Shown: positions 1 to 6,222 of the stretch, piece after piece
Position numbering within the stretch: position 1 is the stretch's first letter
Layout: each line of letters begins with the position of its first letter
NCBI GenBank assembly: GCA_023457355.1
Contig: JAEWLW010000089.1
Location: 1-12,904 of the forward strand
DNA: 12,904 nt
Source: Bacillota bacterium
GTDB lineage: Bacteria; Bacillota; Clostridia; Oscillospirales; Ruminococcaceae
Reading direction: 5' to 3'
The notes under the pieces: model-generated
Told to the model about the DNA's origin: nothing
Seen by the model: only the letters and a program-made list of their open reading frames with translations
The model's database searches: none
Made by a program: the position numbers and the translations under genes

Positions 1-110
1 GTGCTATACTTGCTTTTGTCAAACTCCATCTGATGTCATTCTCTCTTTGTGTTTTGTAGTGATTACACTTTGAGAGTGTCATTTTGATGGAGTTTGTTTT
101 CATATAGCAC
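1..110. repeat. 110-base imperfect palindromic element
   Basis: The first 110 bases form an interrupted inverted repeat. GTGCTATA (1-8) matches TATAGCAC (103-110), AAACTCCATC (21-30) matches GATGGAGTTT (86-95), and CTCTC-TTT-GTGT (41-52) faces ACAC-TTT-GAGAG (65-76) with only the central TTT unpaired. The arms are separated by unequal unpaired stretches (12 nt against 7 nt). It encodes nothing I can recognise. It could be a small MITE-like element with terminal inverted repeats or a structured intergenic repeat. A target-site duplication cannot be judged because the left flank is outside the window. Confidence 0.5.
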
Positions 111-239
111 CACGGGTTAATTTAGTAGCATAAAAATTAGCAGGCCGCGCGCCTGCAAAAGAAATATGAGCCGTGCGGGCCCTGTGGGAACCCTGTAAGG
201 CGTTTTATAAATTTATTATTGCAAAAGAGGGGAAATAGG

Positions 240-635
240 ATGTTGGAACAATACCGTTTAAAGACCAATTCCGAAGGGATGACGGATATTACGCCTGTTA
301 TAGAAAAAGCGATTGTCAAAAGCGGCATAAAGGATGGACTGTGCACGGTATACTGCCCGCATACGACGGCGGGTATCACGATTAACGAAAACGCCGACCC
401 AGATGTTGTTCATGACCTATTGCTGGGCATTTCCGCCGCTTTTCCTGACCGTGCCGATTTTCGCCATTCAGAGGGCAATTCTGCGGCGCATTTAAAAGCG
501 AGCTTTGTCGGTTCAAGTGCCACGGTTATCCTCAAAGACGGGCGGCCGGTTCTCGGGACATGGCAGGGCATCTATTTTTGCGAGTTTGACGGCCCGCGCA
601 ACAGGAATTTTTATGTGAAAATTATAGAGGGTTAA
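240..635 (+). CDS. yjbQ: YjbQ / UPF0047 family protein (secondary thiamine-phosphate synthase type)
   Basis: A protein of 131 residues matching the small UPF0047/YjbQ family (TIGR00149). Visible family signatures are PHTTAGITINENADPDV (40-56) with its conserved histidine, the segment FRHSEGNSAAHLKASFVGSS (74-93), and GTWQGIYFCEFDGPR (106-120). The E. coli homologue has been reported to have weak thiamine-phosphate synthase activity, and databases use that name. The true physiological substrate is not settled, so function here is by family only. The ATG at 240 is chosen because AGAGGGG (226-232) sits 7 nt upstream; an in-frame TTG at 219 would add seven residues that do not look like the family N-terminus. 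The length is normal for the family (about 130-140). It stands alone, convergent with clpB, and shares a terminator with it. No convincing promoter was seen between 111 and 239. Confidence 0.88.
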   Translation: MLEQYRLKTNSEGMTDITPVIEKAIVKSGIKDGLCTVYCPHTTAGITINENADPDVVHDLLLGISAAFPDRADFRHSEGNSAAHLKASFVGSSATVILKDGRPVLGTWQGIYFCEFDGPRNRNFYVKIIEG

Positions 636-740
636 TGGCTTTATTGGACACCGAATGGCAAGAATTCTTGCAGCAGAGGGGGGCGTGACGACTCTTCCGT
701 GCATATCCATTGTGTGAAGGGAGGGCGAATTACGCTAAAA

Positions 741-778
741 CAGGCGGGAACGGCGCCAACCGTTCCCGCCTGTTTTTT
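741..778. terminator. Bidirectional intrinsic terminator between yjbQ and clpB
   Basis: A perfect 13-bp stem CAGGCGGGAACGG (741-753) / CCGTTCCCGCCTG (760-772) with a six-base loop CGCCAA is followed on the plus strand by six T (773-778). On the minus strand it is followed by TTTT (complement of 737-740). It lies between convergent genes, 12 bases beyond the clpB stop and about 105 bases beyond the yjbQ stop, so it can end both transcripts. Confidence 0.9.
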
Positions 779-784
779 GCGGCG

Positions 785-3391
785 TTATTTTGCGTGGACC
801 GTGACCTGTAAACCGTCTTTGCCGGTTTCCACCGTGAGTTTGGCGCCGTTTGGCACCTCCTCGGCGATGAGCATACGGCCGATGAGCGTCTCAACCCGCG
901 ACTGCAAAAACCGCCGCAGCGGCCGCGCGCCGTAGGCCGGGTCATAACCGTTTTCAACGATATACTGCCGCGCGCTTTCTGAAAGCGTGACTGCAATCTG
1001 GCGCTCCGCAAGCCGCTTTTGCAGCCTGCTCATCAGCATATCAATGATGCCGCCGATCTGTCCCTTGGAGAGCGGCGTAAAGAAGATCGTCTCGTCGATG
1101 CGGTTTAAGAACTCGGGGCGGAAGCAGCGGCGCAGCAGCGCATGAACGGCTGCGTCGGCATCCGGGGTGATGTGCCCGTCCGCGCCGATGGCATCCAGTA
1201 GGATATCCGAGCCCAGGTTGGAGGTCATGATGATAATGGTATTTTTAAAGTCCACCGTACGCCCCTGCGAGTCGGTGATGCGGCCGTCGTCGAACACCTG
1301 CAACAGGACGTTAAAAACGTCGGGGTGCGCTTTTTCAACCTCGTCGAACAGCACGACAGAATAGGGCTTTCGGCGTACGGCCTCGGTGAGCTGGCCGCCC
1401 TCGTCGTAGCCGACATATCCGGGCGGCGCACCAATCAGGCGGGAGACCGAGTATTTTTCCATATACTCGCTCATGTCGATACGCACCATGTTGCGTTCGT
1501 CGTCGAACAGCGCTTCGGCCAGCGTTTTGGCAAGCTCGGTTTTACCCACACCGGTGGGGCCAAGGAACAAAAAGGTGCCAATCGGGCGGTTGGGGTCCGC
1601 AATGCCGGCGCGGGAGCGCAGAATCGCTTCACTGACCCGCTGAACAGCCTCATCCTGACCGACGACGCGGCGGTGCAGCACCTCGGGCAGGGCCAGAAGC
1701 TTCTCGCGCTCACCCTCCACGAGCTTTGCGACTGGAATGCCGGTCCAGCGTGCCACGATTCTGGCGATTTCCTCGTCGGTGACGCGGTCGCGCAGCAGGG
1801 TGGTGCCGCCGGATTTTGCGGATTTTTCCTCCTCGGCGGCCAGCTGGCGTTGCAGATTGGGTAGTACCCCATATTTAAGTTCCGCCGCTTTGTTCAGGTC
1901 ATAATTGCGTTCGGCGGCTTCTATTTGGGCGTTTGTTTTCTCAATTTCTTCCTTGATGCGGTGCACGCCTGCGATGGCTTTTTTCTCCTCCTCCCACTGC
2001 GCTTTTTTCTCGTTCATCTCGTCGCGCAGGCGGGAGAGTTCCTTTTGCAGACTCGAGAGCCGCTCTTTGGACTGTGCGTCGGTTTCTTTTTTCAGCGCGG
2101 CTTCCTCGATTTCGTGCTGGATAATTTTGCGCGAGATCTCATCAATTTCGGTCGGCATCGAGTCGATCTCGGTGCGCAGCATGGCGCAGGCCTCGTCGAT
2201 AAGGTCGATGGCCTTATCCGGCAAAAAGCGGTCGGTGATATATCGGTCGGAGAGGGTGGCCGCCGCAATGATGGCGGGGTCGGTGATGCGTACGCCGTGA
2301 TAAACCTCATAGCGCTCTTTAAGACCGCGCAGAATGGCGATGGTATCCGTCACGCTGGGCTGGTCGACCATGACGGGTTGAAAGCGGCGTTCAAGCGCCG
2401 AATCCTTTTCGATGTAAAGCCGGTATTCGTTTAAGGTTGTCGCGCCGATGCAATGCAGCTCGCCGCGGGCCAGCATCGGCTTTAAAAGGTTGCCCGCGTC
2501 CATGGCGCCCTCTGTTTTGCCGGCGCCCACAATGGTGTGCAGCTCGTCAATAAAGAGGATGATTCGGCCTTCGCTGGCCTTGACCTCGTTTAAAACGGCT
2601 TTTAAGCGTTCTTCAAATTCGCCGCGGTATTTCGCGCCCGCCACCAGTGCGCCCATATCCAGCGCAAAAATGGTCTTGTCGCGCAGTGTTTCGGGGACGT
2701 CGCCGCGCACAATACGCTGGGCGAGCCCTTCTGCGATGGCAGTTTTGCCGACGCCCGGCTCACCGATGAGGCAGGGGTTGTTCTTGGACTTTCGCGACAG
2801 GATGCGAATGACGTTTCTGATTTCGTCGTCGCGGCCGATGACGGGGTCCAGCTTGCTCTGGCGCGCGCGTTCTACCAGGTCATAACCGTATTTTTTAAGC
2901 GCTTCGTAAGTTGCCTCGGGATTATCGGTTGTGACACGGGTGTTCCCGCGCACCGAAGCCAACGCCTTTAAGTAGGGCTCGCTTGCAACACTGAAAGATT
3001 TAAATAAACTTTTAAGGGCTGTATTCGGCGTTTCTATCAGCGCCAGCAACAGGTGCTCGACCGAGACATATTCGTCGCCCAGACGCTTTGCGTCCGATTC
3101 GGCGCGGTTGAGCGCCTTATCAACGTCCTGTGAGACATAGACCTTGCCGGCCTCCCGGCCGGGACCGGAGACGCGCGGCAGCTTTTCGCAGAGCGACAGC
3201 GCTGCCTGCTGCAAGCTTTCGGCATCGACGCCGGAAGCGGTCAGCACGCGGGGCAGAAAGCCGCCGTCCTGTGTCAGCAGCGCGTAGAGCAAATGTTCCT
3301 GTTCAATTTGTGTATTGCCATACTGCAAAGCGAGCGATTGCGCGCTTTGAATCGCCTCCGCGGATTTCTGAGTTAATCTATTGGTGTTCAC
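785..3391 (-). CDS. clpB: ATP-dependent protein disaggregase ClpB
   Basis: A complete 868-residue Hsp100 ClpB. This cytosolic hexameric AAA+ machine pulls polypeptides out of aggregates together with DnaK/DnaJ/GrpE. Visible parts in order are the double Clp-N repeat (about 1-145), the first AAA+ domain with Walker A GEPGVGKT (210-217), pore loop AKYRG (253-257), Walker B ILFIDE (278-283) and arginine fingers in ALERRF (332-337). A full coiled-coil middle domain (about 405-525) follows, then the second AAA+ domain with Walker A GPTGVGKT (611-618), pore loop GYVGYDEGG (658-666), Walker B VVLFDE (679-684) and sensor-2 GARPLRR (821-827). The long middle domain, the usual ClpB length and the lack of a ClpP-docking tripeptide loop separate it from ClpA/ClpC/ClpE. 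The GTG at 3391 is preferred because AAAGGAGAG (3398-3406) lies six bases upstream and the product then begins as ClpB proteins usually do (NTNRLTQKS). An in-frame ATG at 3445 would add 18 residues and lie upstream of that site. A CIRCE operator upstream predicts HrcA repression. Confidence 0.97.
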   Translation of the reverse strand: MNTNRLTQKSAEAIQSAQSLALQYGNTQIEQEHLLYALLTQDGGFLPRVLTASGVDAESLQQAALSLCEKLPRVSGPGREAGKVYVSQDVDKALNRAESDAKRLGDEYVSVEHLLLALIETPNTALKSLFKSFSVASEPYLKALASVRGNTRVTTDNPEATYEALKKYGYDLVERARQSKLDPVIGRDDEIRNVIRILSRKSKNNPCLIGEPGVGKTAIAEGLAQRIVRGDVPETLRDKTIFALDMGALVAGAKYRGEFEERLKAVLNEVKASEGRIILFIDELHTIVGAGKTEGAMDAGNLLKPMLARGELHCIGATTLNEYRLYIEKDSALERRFQPVMVDQPSVTDTIAILRGLKERYEVYHGVRITDPAIIAAATLSDRYITDRFLPDKAIDLIDEACAMLRTEIDSMPTEIDEISRKIIQHEIEEAALKKETDAQSKERLSSLQKELSRLRDEMNEKKAQWEEEKKAIAGVHRIKEEIEKTNAQIEAAERNYDLNKAAELKYGVLPNLQRQLAAEEEKSAKSGGTTLLRDRVTDEEIARIVARWTGIPVAKLVEGEREKLLALPEVLHRRVVGQDEAVQRVSEAILRSRAGIADPNRPIGTFLFLGPTGVGKTELAKTLAEALFDDERNMVRIDMSEYMEKYSVSRLIGAPPGYVGYDEGGQLTEAVRRKPYSVVLFDEVEKAHPDVFNVLLQVFDDGRITDSQGRTVDFKNTIIIMTSNLGSDILLDAIGADGHITPDADAAVHALLRRCFRPEFLNRIDETIFFTPLSKGQIGGIIDMLMSRLQKRLAERQIAVTLSESARQYIVENGYDPAYGARPLRRFLQSRVETLIGRMLIAEEVPNGAKLTVETGKDGLQVTVHAK

Positions 3392-3436
3392 AACAATCTC
3401 TCCTTTACCTTGTGATGACCCTATTATACGCCAGTA

Positions 3437-3465
3437 TTTATCCAAACGTATGAACCAATTGTAAA
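3437..3465 (-). promoter_or_regulatory. Putative sigma-A promoter of clpB
   Basis: On the minus strand TTTACA (3460-3465) and GATAAA (3437-3442) are separated by 17 bases, matching the consensus at 5/6 and 4/6 positions. The -35 hexamer overlaps the left arm of the extended CIRCE repeat, so a bound HrcA would block polymerase. A perfect TATAAT also occurs at 3423-3428 on the minus strand but lacks a good -35 at normal spacing. Either could supply the -10 element. Confidence 0.45.
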
Positions 3466-3505
3466 TTAATTAGCACTCAACATAAAAGAGTGCTAATTAA
3501 TTTAC
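3461..3505. promoter_or_regulatory. Extended CIRCE operator (HrcA binding site)
   Basis: The core is a perfect match to the CIRCE consensus: TTAGCACTC (3470-3478), nine-base spacer (3479-3487), GAGTGCTAA (3488-3496). The symmetry continues without mismatch for nine more bases on each side, giving 18-bp arms GTAAATTAATTAGCACTC and GAGTGCTAATTAATTTAC. CIRCE is bound by the HrcA repressor, which is released on heat shock. It lies about 70 bases upstream of the clpB start, in the gap between clpB and the divergent dehydrogenase gene. Control of clpB is the direct prediction; an effect on the divergent gene is possible but unproven. Confidence 0.95.
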
Positions 3506-3539
3506 CGGGCAATAGCGCGCATAAAATTGGTTGGTGTTA

Positions 3540-3568
3540 TTGTGGCTGCTATTAAAATGTGCTATTCT
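3540..3568 (+). promoter_or_regulatory. Putative promoter of the 2-hydroxyacid dehydrogenase gene
   Basis: TTGTGG (3540-3545) and TATTCT (3563-3568) are spaced by 17 bases and lie 36 bases before the ATG. An alternative pair, TTGGTT (3527-3532) and TATTAA (3550-3555), also has 17-base spacing. Both are imperfect, so only the general location is supported. Both lie downstream of the CIRCE repeat, so transcripts would not contain it. Confidence 0.35.
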
Positions 3569-3604
3569 GGAAAAAGAAAAATGAATGATCGGGAGGTTTT
3601 TTAT

Positions 3605-4549
3605 ATGAAGCTTGTTTTCCTGGAACCGCTTGGCGTTCCTCAGGAGAAATTGGAAGCGATGGTGCGGGAAAAGCTGGGCCATCGGGCAGAGCTGGTTTTT
3701 TACAACACCCGCGCGGAGGATGCCCCCACGCTGATTGAGCGCAGCCATGACGCAGATATTGTGGTGCTTTCCAATTTTAAATATCGTGCGGACGTGCTGT
3801 CGCACTGCCCGAACCTCAAAATGATCTGTGTCGCTTTCACCGGCGTGGATCATGTGGATATCGCCTATTGTCGCGCGCATAACATCACTGTTTGCAACTG
3901 TGCGGGTTATTCCACCGTGGCGGTTGCCGATTTGGTCTTCGGCCTCGTTATTGCGCTGCAGCGCCGTCTGATCGCCTGCGATAAGGTTGTGCGGGAAGGC
4001 GGCACCAAAAATGGCCTGGTGGGCTTTGAGCTGGAGGGCAAAAAATTCGGCATTATCGGCACCGGCGCAATCGGCCTGCGGGTTGCCAAAATTGCACAGG
4101 CGTTCGACTGCGAGGTGCTGGCTTACAGTCGTACACAAAAGGCTGTTGAGGGCGTTACCTATACCGATCTTGACACGCTGCTTTCCGCTTGTGATATTGT
4201 TTCGCTGCATGTGCCGCAGAACGCCGAGACGGTCGGGCTCATCGGCGAAGCGCAGCTTGCTTTAATGAAAAAATCCGCTGTTCTGATCAATACGGCGCGT
4301 GGCCCTGTTGTGGACAGTGCGGCGCTTGCAAAAGCGCTGGAAGATGGTGTTATCGCCGGGGCCGGTGTAGACGTTTTTGAAACCGAGCCGCCGATTGCAG
4401 AAGATCATCCGCTGTTTTCGGCGCCCAATCTCGTTGCGACACCCCATGTTGCATTTGCGACGGCCGAGTCGATGCAAAAGCGTGCGGTGATTGTGCTCAA
4501 TAACCTTGAGGCTTATCTGAACGGTGCGCCGCAAAATGTTGTAAAATAA
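3605..4549 (+). CDS. D-isomer-specific 2-hydroxyacid dehydrogenase (SerA-like, no ACT domain)
   Basis: A 314-residue NAD(P)-dependent dehydrogenase of the D-2-hydroxyacid family, which interconverts 2-keto acids and D-2-hydroxy acids in the cytosol. The substrate-binding domain is split around the nucleotide-binding domain (about residues 100-285). The Rossmann motif GTGAIG (152-157) is clear. The catalytic triad can be placed as Arg232 in NTARGPVVD, Glu261 in DVFETEPP and His281 in TPHVAF; the Arg-Glu spacing of 29 is the same as in E. coli SerA. There is no C-terminal ACT or intervening regulatory domain, so it may be a phosphoglycerate dehydrogenase or a related enzyme (D-lactate, glyoxylate or other keto-acid reductase). 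The sequence alone does not decide. The ATG at 3605 has GGGAGG (3591-3596) eight bases upstream; an earlier in-frame start at 3527 adds residues unlike the family. No serC, serB or other serine gene is nearby, and I see no strong terminator right after it. Confidence 0.9.
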   Translation: MKLVFLEPLGVPQEKLEAMVREKLGHRAELVFYNTRAEDAPTLIERSHDADIVVLSNFKYRADVLSHCPNLKMICVAFTGVDHVDIAYCRAHNITVCNCAGYSTVAVADLVFGLVIALQRRLIACDKVVREGGTKNGLVGFELEGKKFGIIGTGAIGLRVAKIAQAFDCEVLAYSRTQKAVEGVTYTDLDTLLSACDIVSLHVPQNAETVGLIGEAQLALMKKSAVLINTARGPVVDSAALAKALEDGVIAGAGVDVFETEPPIAEDHPLFSAPNLVATPHVAFATAESMQKRAVIVLNNLEAYLNGAPQNVVK

Positions 4550-4671
4550 AAAGAATGCAATTTTGGCAATGGTCATCCTGCATTGATTTGTTAAAGTGCA
4601 TAAAAAAGAAACGTTTTATTTGTGGCTGATGTGTACACAAGACAATCTTTTTCATAATGCGAACGAACCAA
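4550..4671. other. Gene-free spacer before the candidate small RNA
   Basis: This stretch is A/T-rich compared with its surroundings and contains no plausible coding frame with a ribosome binding site. Weak symmetry is present (AATGCA/TGCATT near 4555-4586, GTGTACAC at 4631-4638), but none is followed by a T-run, so no confident terminator for the upstream dehydrogenase gene is called. CGAACGAACC at about 4660-4669 resembles half of a PurR box but lacks a partner. Confidence 0.5.
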
Positions 4672-4700
4672 TTGAAATTTGCTGCGCGATCGTTTAGAAT
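4672..4700 (+). promoter_or_regulatory. Sigma-A promoter driving the candidate small RNA and possibly the pur operon
   Basis: TTGAAA (4672-4677) and TAGAAT (4695-4700) are spaced by exactly 17 bases. Transcription would start around 4705-4708, at the foot of the long hairpin described next. No better promoter lies between here and purE. Confidence 0.65.
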
Positions 4701-4703
4701 GAA

Positions 4704-4899
4704 GTTACTGATGTGACAGGGGGCGAGCAGCAATGGCGCTAATCTTTGCGGGATGTCCGAATCCAAGGCCTTTTTGCGCGAAAATTCGCTTTGCGTACCG
4801 CATCAATATGAAGGGGCGCACACTGTCCTGCTCTCGGTGCAATCATTATTAGAACATAGGTGCAAGCTGCGGCGCAAACCGCAGCTTGTTTCGTTTTTT
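4704..4899 (+). ncRNA. ssrS: Candidate 6S RNA (SsrS-like) upstream of purE
   Basis: A promoter at 4672-4700 and a terminator at 4863-4899 bracket a non-coding stretch of 6S-like size (roughly 160-195 nt). It folds on paper into one long interrupted hairpin. The closing stem joins 4704-4716 with 4843-4855 (GUU-CUGAUG-UGA against UCAUUAUUAGAAC, with two bulges and G-U pairs). Next come GAGCAG (4725-4730) with CUGCUC (4828-4833), GCGC (4736-4739) with GCGC (4816-4819), then an unpaired bubble (4740-4746 / 4803-4815). UGCGG (4747-4751) with CCGCA (4798-4802) and an apical hairpin near 4780-4791 complete it. A closing stem, central bubble and terminal stem are the hallmark of 6S RNA, which mimics an open promoter and binds housekeeping RNA polymerase. 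From memory, 6S genes are often found directly upstream of purE in Firmicutes and upstream of purK in cyanobacteria. The identity is inferred from shape and position, without a covariance-model search. The alternative is a cis-acting leader or riboswitch for purE. Confidence 0.6.
4863..4899 (+). terminator. Intrinsic terminator just upstream of purE
   Basis: A perfect 10-bp stem CAAGCTGCGG (4863-4872) / CCGCAGCTTG (4879-4888) with loop CGCAAA is followed by TTTCGTTTTTT (4889-4899). It ends eight bases before the purE Shine-Dalgarno sequence, leaving no room for a separate purE promoter. It therefore both ends the small RNA and could attenuate the purine operon. Confidence 0.88.
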
Positions 4900-4922
4900 C
4901 CAGAAAAAGGAGGTTTATCAAG

Positions 4923-5423
4923 ATGAAAAAAATTGCAATTGTTATGGGTTCCGACAGTGACCTGCCGGTATTAAAGCCCGCTGTTAAAACGCTCGATCAG
5001 CTCGGCATACCGTTTTCAGTTCGGGTGATGTCGGCGCACCGTACGCCCTCTGAGGCTGCGGCATTTGCAAAATCCGCCCGTGAGGAGGGCTACGGCGTCA
5101 TCATTGCCGCCGCCGGAAAAGCGGCGCACCTTGCCGGTTCGCTGGCCGCGCAGACGACGCTGCCCGTTATCGGCGTCCCGGTTAAATCCTCAACGCTGGA
5201 TGGTCTTGACGCCCTGCTTTCCACTGTTCAGATGCCGGGGGGCATTCCGGTGGCCACCGTCGCCATCGACGGCGCACAGAACGCGGCGCTGCTCGCGGCT
5301 GAGATGCTGGCGCTTTCCGATGACGCACTGGCGCAAAAGCTTGAGGAAATGCGCGTTTCGCAGCACGATTCCGTTATAAAAAAGGATAAGGCGATTGACG
5401 TCGCCGCAATCCTGGCAGAATAA
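4923..5423 (+). CDS. purE: N5-carboxyaminoimidazole ribonucleotide mutase PurE (class I)
   Basis: A 166-residue protein that makes 4-carboxy-AIR, in class I enzymes by rearranging N5-CAIR. The phosphate/substrate loop GSDSDLP (9-15), the SAHRTP motif with catalytic-type His39 (37-42), the AAHLAG loop (67-72) and the STVQMPGGIPVATVAI stretch (100-115) match class I PurE rather than the animal-type class II. The segment after VATVAI is about two residues shorter than in E. coli. Class I enzymes normally work with PurK, but no purK is present in the window. Either it lies elsewhere, or the cell relies on spontaneous carboxylation at high CO2/bicarbonate. AAGGAGG (4907-4913) lies nine bases before the ATG. 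It is the first gene of the purine operon, directly behind a terminator. Confidence 0.96.
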   Translation: MKKIAIVMGSDSDLPVLKPAVKTLDQLGIPFSVRVMSAHRTPSEAAAFAKSAREEGYGVIIAAAGKAAHLAGSLAAQTTLPVIGVPVKSSTLDGLDALLSTVQMPGGIPVATVAIDGAQNAALLAAEMLALSDDALAQKLEEMRVSQHDSVIKKDKAIDVAAILAE

Positions 5424-5466
5424 AAAAATATATGACCACCGACGACAAAACAGGGAGGAAAAGGAA

Positions 5467-6186
5467 ATGAACTACACCAAGGGCGCACAGCTTTACGAAG
5501 GAAAAGCCAAGAAGGTTTTTGCCACAAATGATCCGCAGGTTTATATTGTGGATTACAAAGATGATGCCACTGCATTTAACGGCCTGAAAAAAGGCACCAT
5601 TGTGGGCAAGGGCGTCATCAACAACAGGGTTTCCAACTTCATGATGAAGCAGCTCTCTGAAAAGGCCAATATTCCCACCCATTTTATCGAGCAGATTTCC
5701 GACCGTGAGACGCTGGTGCGCAAGGTTTCCATCGTCCCGCTGGAGGTTATTGTTCGCAATGTCTGCGCAGGCTCGATGGCAAAGCGCTACGGCGTTGCGG
5801 AGGGCACGCCGCTTGCCCGCCCCGCGATGGAATTTTCGTATAAAAACGACGACCTCGGCGACCCGATGATCAACGACGACTACGCCATCGCTTTGAACCT
5901 TGCCACCGAACAAGAGATTGCAACCATTCGCCAATATGCCTTTGCGGTCAACGAATTCATGAAGCGCTATCTGCTGGAACTGGGCATCAGGCTCATCGAT
6001 TTTAAGCTTGAATTTGGCAAGACCGATAGCGGCGAGATTATTCTGGCGGATGAAATTTCCCCCGACACCTGCCGCTTTTGGGATATCAAGACCAACGAGA
6101 AGCTGGACAAGGACCGCTTCCGCCGCGATCTTGGCAATGTCGAGGGCGCTTATCATGAGATTCTGCACCGCCTGATGGGCGAGTAA
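5467..6186 (+). CDS. purC: Phosphoribosylaminoimidazole-succinocarboxamide synthase PurC
   Basis: SAICAR synthetase of 239 residues, the usual bacterial length. It joins CAIR and L-aspartate with ATP to make SAICAR, taking the product of PurE. Family marks are LYEGKAKKVF (9-18) near the N-terminus for ATP binding, IVPLEVIVRNVCAGS (89-103), DFKLEFG (178-184) and the metal/nucleotide segment ADEISPDTCRFWD (194-206). The ATG at 5467 has AGGGAGG (5452-5458) eight bases upstream; reading further upstream gives only non-conserved sequence. It begins 43 bases after purE in the same direction, so it is almost certainly co-transcribed. Confidence 0.97.
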   Translation: MNYTKGAQLYEGKAKKVFATNDPQVYIVDYKDDATAFNGLKKGTIVGKGVINNRVSNFMMKQLSEKANIPTHFIEQISDRETLVRKVSIVPLEVIVRNVCAGSMAKRYGVAEGTPLARPAMEFSYKNDDLGDPMINDDYAIALNLATEQEIATIRQYAFAVNEFMKRYLLELGIRLIDFKLEFGKTDSGEIILADEISPDTCRFWDIKTNEKLDKDRFRRDLGNVEGAYHEILHRLMGE

Positions 6187-6222
6187 AATTTTTCACCTTA
6201 ACAGTCGAAAGGCGGTAACGGA

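Noticed and set aside
219..239. TTG start for the YjbQ gene
   Set aside because: The ATG at 240 has a well-placed Shine-Dalgarno sequence, and the extra residues overlap that site.
1325..1864. Plus-strand 179-codon frame inside clpB
   Set aside because: It is antisense to the conserved second AAA+ domain and has no family pattern; it is a shadow of clpB.
3392..3445. Upstream ATG start for ClpB at 3445
   Set aside because: It would translate through the Shine-Dalgarno region and add 18 residues not found in ClpB; the GTG at 3391 gives the standard N-terminus.
3497..4210. Long minus-strand open frame opposite the dehydrogenase gene
   Set aside because: It lies antisense to a clear enzyme gene, shows no recognisable family pattern, and is typical of shadow frames in GC-rich genes.
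4660..4669. PurR box (CGAAC-type) before the pur operon
   Set aside because: CGAACGAACC is only one half-site-like sequence. The expected inverted partner about 16-17 bases away was not seen.
4640..4922. Purine, ZTP (pfl) or PRPP riboswitch ahead of purE
   Set aside because: The location invites it, but I could not find the conserved core sequences of these aptamers as I know them, and the long single-hairpin shape fits 6S RNA better. A covariance-model search would decide.
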